Of a DNA stretch of 64,000 bases, positions 33,300-46,500 are shown one piece after another (positions within the stretch are counted from its first letter, which is position 1; every line of letters starts with the position of its first letter). Position numbers and translations under genes: made by a program. The DNA is from Blastomyces gilchristii SLH14081 (taxonomy: Eukaryota; Ascomycota; Eurotiomycetes; Onygenales; Ajellomycetaceae), in assembly GCF_000003855.2 (NCBI RefSeq), contig NW_003101672.1, positions 1,816,134 to 1,880,133 on the forward strand, in the 5' to 3' direction. The notes below the pieces were generated by a model, which did no database searches, was not told the DNA's origin, and saw only the letters and a list, made by a program, of their open reading frames with translations.

Positions 33300-35945
33300 G
33301 AGAAGATAATAATGAATGTGATTCTTGTATCTACTGTGATTGATAATATGTATAATATGAAAGTCATGATAGACAGCAGTCTATATTACTATACAATGAT
33401 AAAATCTTCAGTTGTAAGATATTATAATCTTCAGTGTATTTCTTTATTAAAATCTTAACTTCTTACAGAATTTAATGATTCAAAAGACATTTATATCTGT
33501 TATATAATGAAGCTGATCATAGATGTGAGAGAATATTAACATAAAAATATCTATGTATATAAAGTTAATAATCTTGATTATAATCTTATATTAGAACTTA
33601 TCTGACTATCTGAATAAGACATCTTATTAAATACTTAAAACAGAAGCTTGATATTCTCTAACAATGATAGAATTTATAAAGATGATATTCACAAGACTAT
33701 TAATCTGACACAGATCTCTGTTAATATTTATAAAATGCTTAGAAAAAGAAGTCACTGAAAGAATCACTGATAGTAGAATTATATATCAATCTATTTTATC
33801 AGTCTAATCAATATTAAAAAGACTCTAGAAAAATTATTTTATATTATAATAATAAATTCTTGTATGAAACTCTCTCAATAATATCATGAATATCTAGATA
33901 TCTTCTGATAAGATAATATTATAAATATATCTCTCTTATGAGATTCTGAAGTGAATCACAGTATTAAGTTAGAGAAAAAGAATGATAAGAATTCTGAACT
34001 ATTATAAGACTCTCTTTATAATATATTCTGAGATGAACTTCTTCTTCTTTGAAAGACACTCAATGATCTGTTGAATAAAGAATTTATATACATTAGTAAC
34101 TCTTTCATCACAGTCTCTATTCTCTTTGTAAAAAAATCAGATGAAAAACTCTGATTCTGTGTGAACTACTGAGATCTGAACAGATTGATAAAGAAAGATT
34201 GATACTTTTTATCTCTTATCAATGAAACTCTAGCACAGATCAGATAAGCTTAGACTGACCGTGTAACCGTGTCTGAAACCAGGACCAGATTTTTTGATAG
34301 TCTCATTACCAATTCGACTGATCCCATTACACGGTTTTAACATTAGATAGTAGTCTCATACTGTTCCAGTGAGACTTACTGTCTACTCTTGTCATATTTT
34401 CCAAATGAGACCATGATTTCCACTTCTCAATTTAAATTATTTTTATTGCTTTAAATGACTTTAAATCTCATTTGAGTGTTACCAAAAAGCGTTACTTTTT
34501 AAAAAATTAAAAATAGTCTAAAAAAAACCTTAAAATGTCTAAAAATAGTAACTTTATGCCAAGAATAGAACTAAATGGGATCAAATGAGATCACTTTCTC
34601 TTTTTTTCAAGTCATGGTTTCATTTTAAGATCTGATATATAGTCACTTTACATGTTTTTTTGATAGCCAGTCCCAGCGGGATTCACGTCAAGAAATGTAT
34701 GAGATCAGACCAAATGAGATCAAATGTGAAATTCATGGTCTCAGCGGCCAGTCTAGATAAGCTTAATAGTTTATAAAACTAGATATTATTACTGTGTTTT
34801 ATAAGATTTATATTACTGAAGAAGATAAATAACTTACAGTATTCTGAACATGTTATAATCTCTTTGAATGAATAGTTACATTCTTTGAACTGACTAACAT
34901 TCTCAGTACATTTCAGAAGTATATTAACTGAGTACTTCAAGATTTTCTTAATGAGTTTATATCTGTTTATCTAGATAACATTCTCATCTTCATCAATGAA
35001 TTCAGAAAAGAATATCAAGAGTATATATAAAAGATATTATAATAACTATGAGAAGCAGAACTACTGATAGATATTAATAAGTATGATTTTAAAGTTAAGA
35101 GTATCAAGTATCTGAGTTTTATTATAGAAGCTGATAAGAGAATTTGAATGAATTCTGAGAAAGTCTCTATCATTCTTGAATGAGAAGCTTCATATACTGT
35201 GAAAAATATATAAAGCTTCATCAGATTTGCTAACTTCTATCAGTGATTTATATAAAACTTCTCAGATATTATAAGATCACTTACAGATCTTACTAAGAAA
35301 GACTCAGTATTTCAATAATCAGTGAATACTGAAGCTGCATTTATACAGATGAAGAAGATGTTCATTAATACTTCTTTACTAATAATATTTAATTCTGATT
35401 ATAAGACAGTTGTTGAAGCTAATTTCTCTGACTATATAACAGAAGAAGTGATATTATAATATAATAATGAAAATATTCTATAATTATATATCTTCATATC
35501 TAAGAAACTGAGTCTCACTGAATGCAATTATAAGATCTATAATAACAAACTTCTCATAATTATATACTATTTGAAAGAATGAGACTCTGAACTCTGAAGT
35601 GTCTCTGAATTTGAAATAGTCATAGATTATAAGAATCTCAAATACTTTATAACTATCTATAAACTCACTGAATAACAGATATAATGATCTGAGTTCTTAA
35701 GCTGCTTTTATTTTACAATACACTACTATTCTGATAGTCAGAACTCAATAATAGATGCTCTTTCATAATAAGAGCAAGATATATTATCTGATGTAACAGA
35801 TACTCACTGAATAAACTGAGAGCATCAGCTCTTGAACCTGAAGATACTAGTTAATTAAGATGAAACAGCTCATAACACTATACATGCTTCTTTAGTTAGA
35901 ACTGTTATTAATATCTTCACTTCTTCTACACTGAATAAACTATAA
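33300..35945 (+). pseudogene. Gypsy-1 pol remnant: protease, reverse transcriptase, RNase H
   Basis: Protease is marked by a degraded 'MIDS' active-site region near 33368 and a YNLILE stretch near 33580. The reverse transcriptase N-terminal part (PVLFVKK-like, then CVNY-like) runs about 34010-34250 and continues after the hAT-derivative insertion. RNase H lies at about 35390-35790 (YKTVVEANFSDYITEEV, FISKKLSLTECNYKIYN, YFTIHYYSDSQNSIIDALS). Many in-frame stops. Non-functional. Confidence 0.75.
34251..34755 (+). mobile_element. 505-bp non-autonomous hAT derivative (MITE-like) in Gypsy-1
   Basis: Starts TAGACTGACCGTGT and ends GCGGCCAGTCTA, so the terminal inverted repeat is TAGACTGRCCG-like. 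It is flanked by a perfect 8-bp duplication GATAAGCT (34243-34250 and 34756-34763), and removing it with one copy restores a continuous Gypsy-1 sequence. Both ends match the large hAT copies further right. Internally it keeps only left- and right-end sequence and no transposase. It is visibly richer in G and C than its surroundings, so it is younger or escaped RIP through its size. Confidence 0.92.
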
Positions 35946-35950
35946 TATAC

Positions 35951-36208
35951 TGTAAGAAATCCCGCTCCTCGCGGATTCTTTACCTCTATTTCTATCTCTC
36001 ATGTAATCAATAGAGCTAGCGGCCCTTGACTACACACAACTATATAGACTGAAGTTCATGAATACTATTCATAACTCAGCTTGAATACTATTATATATTT
36101 AATCTCTACATTTTATCTTTCTATTATAAATACTTTTAGTAGTTAACAGTATATATCACATCAAGCTGCAAATACTTAAATAATTATCTGTGAGTACTTA
36201 TTCTTACA
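35951..36208 (+). repeat. 5' LTR of Gypsy-2
   Basis: A 258-bp LTR with ends TGTAAGAA and TTCTTACA. It is preceded by TATAC (35946-35950). Its partner is 52726-52983 on the minus strand, also 258 bp, bordered by GTATA at 52721-52725, the reverse complement of TATAC. The pair therefore shares a 5-bp target duplication although they now point in opposite directions. Confidence 0.93.
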
Positions 36209-37989
36209 TTTCAAGCTCAGTCAGTCAGTAATTACTTATTATAACTGAAAGAACTAGAAACTTGTATACTTCAATCTCTGTGAACTCTACTACAGACACT
36301 CAGAAGCAGTCATCTGAATCATGAATAATTCTCATAAAAGAAGTCTCAGAGAACTTATCAATTACTCACAGAATATCATTCTCTGCATCTGTGACAGAGA
36401 AACTCTTTGAACTCATGAATAAATCAATCTCAGTGAAGAATATTCTTAAGCATCTTCTATAAGATCAAGCTATTTTTCTATAAGAAATACTTACTATCTG
36501 TAAACATTCTCAAACTGAGTCTCTAGACATAATCTTTAGAGATATTCATAAACTGAAAAGAAACTTTCTTAAGCTGTAACTACTTAAGATCACTTATTAA
36601 ATCACAATCTATAAAAGCTTTTACAAGTTTGTATTTGAAATTGACTCACAAGCTCAGCTGTGTGATATGAAAGATGAAGAAGCTGTTATCTATATAATAA
36701 CAGATCTCTATTACACTGAAGTCAAGAACTGACTGAATTATTTAGAGAATGATTATAAGAGATCTCACTAATCTGTTCTCAAGATCTATCTAAAGAATAA
36801 GTTAAGAGACTCTGTAAGCTAAACAGAGAACATCTGAACTGTAATCATTAATATTAGAAAAAGAGATAAGAAATCTGATAAAGACTACTCACAGCACTTC
36901 ATGAAATTATGATATGAATTGAGATCTGTGAAAACAGAGCTCTGAAACAAGACCTGAATAATGATATTTATAAAGAGACTGAATAAAGATATGCAGAACA
37001 AGCTCATTGAGTAAGACTCTAAGCTCTTAACTCTGAAGAAACTGATGACTCTTATTCATCACTTATGAATCACTGTGAGAGTTACAGATCTGTGAAGAAT
37101 AAATCACTAATTAACTCTGTAAGAATCAGAATAACAGAGAACAGATTTATCAGAAAAAGATAATAAGACACAGAGAGATTTATATCTGACTGCTGAGTAG
37201 AGAGAGAGAGCTTTATAAGCTTCTATAAATAGAGTGTATAATAGAGAGATTAAGAAAAAAAGACTCTACTTTATCTGTTTTAAATTAAAACATCTTCACA
37301 CAAACTGTTCAGATAAATTAAAATAGAAATTTAAGAAATTATAGACAGAGTCAGTAACAGTCTTCTTAAAAGTCTTAAAGCTGATACTTGAATCTGTTAC
37401 TTCTCTGATGAAAATACTTACTTATGAGAAGAGATTACACTATGATACTACTATCTCATAAGTATGAAAAGTATTGATGAACTTAGAATCTCAGATCACT
37501 GTAATATTTCTAAAGCTCACAGAGTGAATAAGCTGAAAGATGAAAACTGAGAATCTATTCTTATAATAAGCAGAATATGAGAACTCAGATCTGAGAGCTG
37601 AGAGATTTACAAGAGTTATCTTTAAATTACAAGATCTCTCTGAAATCTGAAGAAGATTTGTGAAAACTATGATTATTATAAACATTATAGATGATATGTA
37701 CTTAAAACTTGTATAACTTTAAAGATATAATCTGTATATAGCTGTCTATGAGTTAGATTTATACTTCTGATCAGTGTTAATAGACTTACTTACAGAGATA
37801 GAATCAGTTAATACTGCAGAGTTAATTAGAGAAGATAAGCTTATTTATATAATAACTTTATAAGTGTCTGAGAATCTCACAGTCATAAAAACTGAGCTTC
37901 AGATATCAGAGAAATACTGAGATCTCACAGAGATATTCAGCTTAGTAAAGGCAGCTGAGCTTTCTTCTCATTGTAAGAAGAATCTGATA

Positions 37990-40800
37990 ATAGATTTGAT
38001 AGAAGAATAGAAACTCTTCTGAGAATCAATCTATAAGCTCTTTTATTATAAGACAGAGGTCTTACAGATCTATATAAAGAAGAATCTGAAGAATAACTTT
38101 ATCTAATCTTCACAGATCTTTGCAGAAGTCTCTGTAATATTTATAAAGAAGAAGAATGAAAATCTCAGATTGTATATAGACTATTATAATCTGAACTTCA
38201 AGATAATAAAGAGTCACTACTCTCTGTCTCTGATTAAGAATGTGATTAATTATCTTGCAGAAGCTATTATATTCACATAACTGAATATAATCAATATATA
38301 TACACAGCTATGAATACAGTCTGAGAATGAATAAAAGACTGTCTTTAAAACTACACTGAGATTGTTTAAATATCTAGTGATGTCTTTTAATCTGACTAAT
38401 ATCTCTACAGCATTTCAGTCTTTTATTAATAAAATACTTTATATATATCTGAATGTCTTTGTGATAATATATCTGAATAATATGATAGTATACTTTACAA
38501 AGAAGAAAGAACACACTGAGCATGTATAAAGTGTGTTAAAGGTCTTAGATGAGACAGAACTGTATATTAAGCTTATAAAGTATAACTTCAGTATCTGCTG
38601 AATTAATTTCCTAGAATATGTAATCATCACAGATGATATTCAGATAAAATCTTTACAAATTGAGACTATTCTATTATAACTGAAGTTAACTAGTATTTAT
38701 AAGATTCAGATCTTTCTGAGCTTTGTGAATTTCTATAAACAGTTTATCTTTATATTTATAAGAATCTTCTTAACTCTTACAGATATGCTGAAGAATAAAA
38801 ATAAGAAGAAGTTATTTTATAAACAGAGAATAAAAAGATTATTAAGAAGAAAGAACTGTGAGAACTTTCTTATCTTAGAAGCTTACAGAGTCTTTATAAA
38901 ATTAAAACAGATATTTACAGACACAGTGATACTGTTTCACTTTAATCTCTTACTCTTAATCAGATTGAAGATAGATGTCTTCTTCTTTACAATTTCAGAA
39001 ATAGTCTCATAACTACAGTTAAATAAAAACTGAGTTTCAGTGATCTTTTTCTCACAGAAGATGCAATCTATGAAGATCAACTATAACATTTATAATTAGA
39101 AGCTTCTCATAATAGTGAAATTCTTTCATCACTGATATCACTACTTTGAGAGTCTTATAATAGTGATTACTGTTAGAACTGATCATAATAGCTTATAACA
39201 GTTTACTTCAATTAAGAAACTCTTGTAATAACAGATTCACTGAGCTCAGAGACTGAGTGAGTTCTGATTCAAGATAGAACATATCAAGAGAACTAAGAAC
39301 TCAGTGAATAAACTCTCTCACAGATCAGACTATATTAAAAAGATCAGAATAATAAACACAGAGAGACTAGAGAAGATAGAAAAGCTTCACAGAATACTCA
39401 GACTAAGTGTTATAAAGAGATTGACTGAAGAGTCTCTCAATTCTCTGTAAGAGAAGAGAGAGAAGAGAGAGAAGAAGTCTGTACAACTACTCTCTATAAT
39501 ACTGAGAGTTAACACTCTGAAAATCTTCATAAGAATTCTTGAAGAGAGTATCTATAATCTGAAGAGTTTACAGACTTTGAGAAGTATTATGAAAGACCTG
39601 ATATAAGAGAAAACAGAGTATAAGTCTTTATAAGATCTTCTATTCAGATTGTCTGAACTGCAACTGAAGAATGAATATACTCAGTATATTTAGAAACTGC
39701 TCACAGCAGAGATCAATCCTGTAGAAATAAAGAATTAAAGAGACTTAAATAATCTCTTATAAAGAGAGAGCTGAATTTATATATCTATAAATAAGTTTCT
39801 ATATATAGAACTTATTAAAAGATATTATAACTCTTCTCTAGCAGGTTATTTTACAGATACTAGAACTTATAAGTTGCTTACAAGAAAATACTTCTAGCTA
39901 AAGATATAAGAACTTATGAAGAAGATAGTGAATTCTTATACTGTTTATCAGAATTCATGAATAGTATGATTCAGATTATATAAAGAACTTATTTCTCTAC
40001 TCATTCTACAGAAATCTTGAGAATAGTTAGAAATAAATACTCTTATAAGTCTCTCTGAAAGTAAGAACATATATAATACCTACTTTAACAGTGTACTGAT
40101 GATAGTGAATTACTTTATTAAGATAGCACACTTTATTCTCATCTGCAAGAACTTGAAGTTAAAGAATTTAACTTATATCTTTATCTGTGATATAATCTGA
40201 TTGCATGAGTTGCCTATAAACATTGTCTCAGATAGAGAATTAATCTTTATAGAAGAGTTCTAGTCTGATCTGATAACTATACTGAAGATTTCATGAGATC
40301 TAAGTACAGCTTTTCATCAACAGACAGATAATCAGATAGAATATCTGATGAGTATATTGAAACAGTATCTGTAATACTTTATCAATTACAATTAGAATAA
40401 CTGAGTGTATTGATTATCACTCACAGAGTTTATATACAACAACTCAAAGCATGTCAGTATAGATAAAACCCTCTTTAAGATACTCACTGAGACTCATTCA
40501 TAGATAATCTTGATAAACTCGCGAGAGTACACTATAGAGTGTGATGATGTCTGTAGACAGGCTGAGAGAATTCAGAATATCTGAGAGAAAGTCTGTAAAT
40601 TCTTAAGAAAGACTCAAGAGTATTAGAAGAGATACTATGACTTCAAGTATATTATAAAGAGTTTCAAGAAAGATGATAGAGTCTGACTGAGTTTAGAAAA
40701 CATTATTATATAGAGATTTAGTAAGAAGCTGAATCTCTTGCAGACAGAGTCTTATAAAATTATGAAGAAAGTTAGCTTACAGTTCTACAGATTGAAACTG
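37990..40800 (+). pseudogene. Gypsy-2 pol remnant: reverse transcriptase, RNase H, integrase
   Basis: Reverse transcriptase at about 38040-38700 reads VSVIFIKKKNENLRLYIDYY, KTVFKTTLRLFKYLVMSFNL and the catalytic-box region VIIYLNNMIVYF (Asp residues of YLDD changed to Asn). RNase H follows (38700-39300). Integrase at about 39830-40620 shows a degraded HHCC region, LPINIVSDRELIFIEEF and LSTAFHQQTDNQIEYL. Several in-frame stops, so inactive. Confidence 0.85.
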
Positions 40801-42216
40801 TCATCTGAGTTATAGATATATAATATTTTTCATATCTCTTTACTCTGTGAATATAAGAAATTCTCAGAAAAGAATTCTGTAACTCATCACTCTGTCTATA
40901 AAACACTAGAGAGTGAAAGAGAATATCAGATTAAAGAAATTATTAACTCAGAGATGCAAGATTACAAGCTCTGATTCAAGATTCAGTGATAAGAGTATTC
41001 TGATAAGATGAATAAGTATACTTAAGAATCATTCAAGCAGATAAGACATCTGCAGAAGCTGAGACATGACTTTCATACTGTGAATTCTGATAAGTCAGAA
41101 TGACACAGTCTTTGCTAAGAATCTGATTATAATAAAGATATTAACACTGTTATTTATAAACTCTAGTCTATAAGATAATGAGTTTCTACTGAGATGAACA
41201 GTCTGCAGTGTATATAAGAAAAGAAGAAATTATATTCTTATTAAAGCTAAAAAACAAGAAAATAAACAGAGCTGTAAACACAATTTAGAGATTAATAAAG
41301 AAAAAACAAAGAAAACTTATATTCACATTCTCAATACTTATAACACTTAATTCTCTCATAACTATCAATTTTCTTCTTTAAAGAAGCAGAGAGTATTATG
41401 TCTACAGTACAGATAATTGTTGCATTTGATATGAAGACTATTAGAAATGCACAGACTTTAGAGAAGTCAGATATCAGAGCATACATAGTTATAGCAGAGT
41501 CTTGAGAGCTGACTGTCTGTGCATGTAATCAGATATCTCTTATAAAGCTGTGTCTGCTCTCTCAGTTATACTGAAGTATTCAGTCTGAAAACAATTGAGA
41601 TATGAAGAGAGAGCTCATCTGTTCAGATCAACTTCTGTTATGAATTCATGACATTTACATTGTCTTAATTACCTGGATTTTGCAAGTACTCAGAGACTTA
41701 TCTCTCATTGACAATGAGATTGTGAAAATGCGCTGCAGTGTGAGAATCATTGATAGAGAATTTAAGCATATTTAAACTGACCGTGTGACCGTGTCTGAGA
41801 CCAGAATCAAACTTTACAGTTGTCACATTGTCTAAAAGTATTACTTCTGATTATGATTTGTATTCATCACATTAATTTCAAATCTCATTATTTCAAATAT
41901 TAAAGGTCTCAGATTCACTTTTCAAATAAAAATCTAGTCTTAGATAAAGAATATGTTTGAATTCTTAGTCACATTTTCATTCTGATCTCATTATTGAAAA
42001 TGATATTAAATGAGATCATGAAATCATTTCTCACTTACATAATATTATAACATAGTGCTCATTTGTTGAAAATTCAATAGAGAGTATTATCAAATATCAT
42101 TACTTTTCTAAACACAGATTATAATCAATATCATTTTAATTAAAAAAAAAAATGTAAAATATAAAAAATAATAAAAAATCAAAAAACAAAACAATAAGAA
42201 AAAATCACAATAAAAG

Positions 42217-42316
42217 NNNNNNNNNNNNNNNNNNNNNNNNNNNNNNNNNNNNNNNNNNNNNNNNNNNNNNNNNNNNNNNNNNNNNNNNNNNNNNNNNNNN
42301 NNNNNNNNNNNNNNNN
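42217..42316. other. assembly gap of 100 N
   Basis: Exactly 100 N inside the A-rich tract of hAT copy A. Copies B, C and D have continuous A/T-rich sequence at the equivalent position, so only low-complexity sequence is probably missing. Confidence 0.98.
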
Positions 42317-43488
42317 AAAGAGAAAGAAAAATAAAAAAAAAAGAAAAGAAAAAGAAAAAAATAAAAAATAAAAACAAAAAAAAATTAAGATCACAGAGCT
42401 GCAGCATTCTCAAAATACTCACTCTTCAGAGTCTTTGTAATATTCATCATCAACTGTGTATTTCTCACAGTGAGAGTAACACAGCTGTGATGAGTCATTG
42501 TCTTAATATCATCTAATAAATAATCAGTATATATCTATATAAATGTGAATAATTAGAAAACATACACTTAAAAAGTGTGATCAGAGTGAACTCTGCTGTC
42601 ACTTGAATAATATTAAGAATAGAATACTGAAATTGATGATTTCTCTCATCAATTTCATGAACAAGATATGTGAAGATAATCTTAAGAAATATAAGATTCT
42701 CTAACTTCTGATAGAAACAGATCTCACAGAGAGACTCTATTTTCATTATATCAGAAACTGAGTGTTATTAAAAAGCATTACTTCAATACACATGCACTTA
42801 CTGCAGCAATTCACTCTCTGCACACATGACTGAGAGTTGCAGCTTTCTCATATCACACAGCTCTCTCTGAGATGCTGCTACTGATTTACAACTCACACAG
42901 TCTCTCAGTTCAGCACACACTGTGTATATACAGCTCTGTATGCTGAAGCCATGTTGATCATTATAGTCTAGTGTGATACTCACTTTTCACAGGCTATGTT
43001 TCATTTAATTGAGGGAGAAGAGGAATGCAACTGCTGTTTTATTTAAGAGAAGATGAATAATTGAATCTGTAGAAGATAACTTGATTTCTTCTACATTTAA
43101 AATTTGATTAGTCTATACTCTTCAATTTGAGAGTTTCTGAGAGTGTTTTAATAGTTTTCATATCAGCTTGAAATTAGTGATTGATTGAAGAAGAGAAAAG
43201 AGAGAAGAAAGAAATGAGAACAACTTATCTTTATAATATGAAAACAGAGAATTGTAATTTGCTGCAATCATTTATTCTAGTAATAAAGATCTGTTTTCTG
43301 CATGTATCTCTGATACAGATTATATAATAACTGTATACAAAGAATATTAACAGTGCATGTATTGAATGAAGATAATATTGCTATATAACACTGTAGCTGT
43401 TTCTGTACATTACTGAAAGCTATTAATATTTTCTTTGAGTCTCTTTATATTTGATAAGTCAGTAATATATTCTAATACACTCTCTCTT

Positions 43489-43579
43489 TTATTATCATCA
43501 TCATTATTATCATCATCATCATTATTATCACTATTATTATTATTATTATCATTATCATCATCATCATTATTATCATCAT
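43489..43579. repeat. degenerate (ATT/ATC) trinucleotide array in hAT copy A
   Basis: An array of ATC, ATT and TCA triplets. Read on the minus strand it encodes an Asn/Asp-rich stretch ahead of KRESVLEYITDLSNIKRLKE. Equivalent arrays occur at 47660-47775 (copy B, reversed), 58645-58770 (copy C) and 62955-63062 (copy D). The array ends exactly at the inversion junction. Confidence 0.85.
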
Positions 43580-46500
43580 TAGACTGGCTGTCAGAATCAT
43601 GAATTTCACATTTGATCTCATTTAATCTGATCTCATACATTTCTTGATATGAGTCTCACCAGAATCAAGTCTTAAAAAAATCTGAAAATGAATCATTTCT
43701 GAGAGAAATGATGTGAAAAATGATCAGATTTAATTCAAGAACAGTGAAATGAAAGTAATTTTCCAGAATAAACTATAAAAGATGATCATTCTTTCAAAAT
43801 CAGAATGAGACTGAGACTGAAGATTAAAATCAGTCTCATTCAGTTCATTCAGTGATTGCTTATATAATCAGAATTTGATAATAATTATTGATAACACTCA
43901 TGAAACAACTAAATACATTCTTGTATAAGTTTATTCTTCACTTTCTCATGAAAACTACACTTCTCTGATATACTGTGATCAGAGATATTAAACTGTCTGA
44001 TAATTTCATATTTTACAATCATGAGTTTCTTGATTGTTTCTCCTTGTAATTGTCTCTGATAATAGTGATAAATATCTCAACTTAAGTTGAACTTTCACTT
44101 CATTCTCATCTTTATCAATGAAATTATCAGAATATCACATGTCATCAGTATAATAGTTAAATATGTACTCTCAACAATTTTTCATAACTCTAGAATTGAT
44201 TTGACATGTAAATTCATTGAATTATCTTGAAGATAGCAGTTAAATTTAGTTTTACAAGCATGTAGTTTTGCCTGATTTTCAGTTGCAATCAATGTATGCA
44301 AGTTCTGTTTCAAAGTTAGTATTATAGTTCTATGTGATATAAAGTATTATCAAAGATTATTACTTACTAGAGAATTGTATTTCACTGTCTTCATATCTTG
44401 AACATCTGCTTATTCAAATCTCTGATAGTTGATATTATAGTAGTCTCAGGCTAATTTAACATATAAGTCTCATTTCTTCTCTGTTCAATCTTGAGAAGTG
44501 TAGATATTAACTCAACAGAAGAGATCTAGTAGAGCTGCTATAGTATAGTACTCTGTAAAAGATTGTTTCATTTTGCTGTAGTAATATGTCAGTTTATCTC
44601 TTACAGTAATAATAGCCTGTGCTATAGCATCATTTCAGACTGAATTTCTTTTTAAGTGATTCAACTACTTCTCAAGATAAGTAAATAAACTGTTATACAT
44701 TCATCAGACTGACTGCAGCATTGATGTACAAGTGATTAAGACTGTCTTTATCATCTTATAAAACTGAAACAGTAAATCAATCACATATTTCAACTGAGTT
44801 TACTTCATATCAGAAAGTTTCAATATCTGAATCTTTTCTTAATCAGAGTATTGTACTCAATGATCAATCATCTGATACAATCAAAGAGTCTGAACAGTTA
44901 TCTTATATATTGAACTTCACTATATTCTAACATTCTGTATTATATTCAGTGATGTGACTGATTTATTTATTTATTAAATATCATGAAATCATTGTTATTA
45001 TTTAGAAGAGATATAAATTACATTAGTAATGTTTCAAATCTATAATATTTAAATTATTAGTCAATCTATTCAAAATTAACAGTAGTGTTATTAAAAAGCA
45101 TTATCAAAAAGCAATATTAAAAAGTGTTATCAAAAAATATTATCTTTTATAAAGTGAATGTAAAAGTTACTTGAGTAATCACTTCTATCTTATTCTCATC
45201 TCAAGAATCAGTCATCTTATTATTCTTCATCTCAATGTTAAGATTCTTTATCAGTGTTTGTATTACAAGTTAAATCATATAAGTAATACAGAGAATATAA
45301 CCTTGTTTATCATTTCAGAAATGCAAAGTCAATTTTTACTTCAAACTCTTCATCATAGTATAGTTATTCACAGCATTATCAGTTATAATTGTAAGAAGAC
45401 TAAGATTAATATCTTAATAGTCATTTTTAATCACAGTTATTAATATCTCTGTTATATAATTCTCAGTATAACTACTAATCAATGATTTAAATTCAATTAA
45501 TGTCTCTTAATAAGTTCAGTTCTTATCAATGTAATAACATATAACTTCTATAAATGCAAGATTGTTTGTACTAGTTCATGCATTCACTGTAAGAGACACT
45601 CTTCAATGATTCTTCAACTCTGATTCTAGATGTTATATATTAACTTTATAGTGTATCTTAAGATTGAACTGAAGACAGAATCAATATGAAATATAAAGAT
45701 TTGAATTAAGCATTTAAAGAAGTGTTCAGAATTCAGAGTTTTTAATTAATTAAAGAGAAAGATTCAGAGATATACACATGCAAAGTAATTATTCACAGAA
45801 GTTATCAGATGAGAGTTATGAAATCAGAGTACTGATAAAGAGTCATTTTCACATGATTTTCTTCAAATTAGAAAGTTAGTATTATCAAAAATCATTATCT
45901 GATAGAGTAACTTATTAGCTCAGTAGTAATTTTCTGATTATTTTTCTTTTATTATCTGCATTCTGATGACTTCAGATGTCAGAAAATTTCTTCAGAGCTA
46001 TGATCAGTTTATAATGAATATTTCTGAATAAAGTTACAGTGATTGTAGCAGAGAGATAACTCTTCAGTAATCTGCAATATAATCTGTTAATAATTATTTC
46101 ATAGTTCATCTCAATATTTGTGTTAAGTTTTTCATAAATTTCATAATCTGAAATCAGATGTGAAGAATGAAGTGATTATTTATTATAATTAAAAGAGAGC
46201 ATTCTATGTTAAATTGTAAATAATATAGACTTTGTAATTCACAGTGATTTCTTGAAGAGTTTATGAATCTTCAATAGAAGTAAAAGAAGTGAAAGAAGTG
46301 AATTCAGAAGATATAATAATAATTTAAGAAAGATGATAATTTATTTTCAATAACTGATCACTGATGTGTGTAAGAAGAATTAATATAAGAGAAAATAATC
46401 TTATTTCTTAGCTTAGTTATAATTTTAGTACTAACTCAGATTGAATATTATCAATGTATAAAAGTAAATAAATAATCTTGATTAATCTCTGTCATATTTC

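Larger units (their letters stand above)
31523..35950 (+). mobile_element. Gypsy-1, 5' part of a RIP-degraded Ty3/Gypsy retrotransposon
   Basis: LTR, gag-like region, then protease, reverse transcriptase and RNase H remnants in Ty3/Gypsy order, all on the plus strand. It is interrupted by a 505-bp hAT derivative (34251-34755) and cut at 35950 by insertion of Gypsy-2. Its integrase part resumes, inverted, at 52720-51704. The sequence is depleted of C and G, with stops where the family has Gln, Arg or Trp codons, as RIP leaves it. Confidence 0.8.
35951..41772 (+). mobile_element. Gypsy-2, 5' LTR and gag-pol, inserted into Gypsy-1
   Basis: Plus-strand Ty3/Gypsy element with LTR, a gag region (36209 to about 37990, including a degraded CCHC zinc knuckle 'CFKLKHLHTNC' near 37290), pol, and a further open region before a hAT insertion at 41773. 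The 3' part with the second LTR lies inverted at 52726-54160. RIP-type stops throughout. Confidence 0.85.
41773..43579 (+). mobile_element. hAT copy A, left part only
   Basis: Begins with a RIP-altered left end TAAACTGACCGTGTGACC (TAGACTG in intact copies), preceded by AGCATATT. It runs through the A-rich tract, the minus-strand gene region and the TCATCATTATT microsatellite, then stops abruptly at 43579, where copy B begins in the opposite orientation. The matching right end is copy E at 54161, whose flank AATATGCC is the reverse complement of GGCATATT, differing from AGCATATT by one RIP-type change. Confidence 0.85.

Noticed and set aside
34243..34763. Reading the 505-bp element as a Mutator-like element with a 9-11 bp duplication
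   Set aside because: Placing TAG...CTA in the terminal repeat gives a perfect 8-bp duplication, as in copy C, and the large copies encode a hAT transposase.
45171..45443. Open plus-strand frame starting MSNHFYLILISRISHL, with a similar frame at 61001-61273 on the other strand
   Set aside because: Both are antisense of the hAT transposase region around the TDNTVNN motif, so they recur only because the element recurs.
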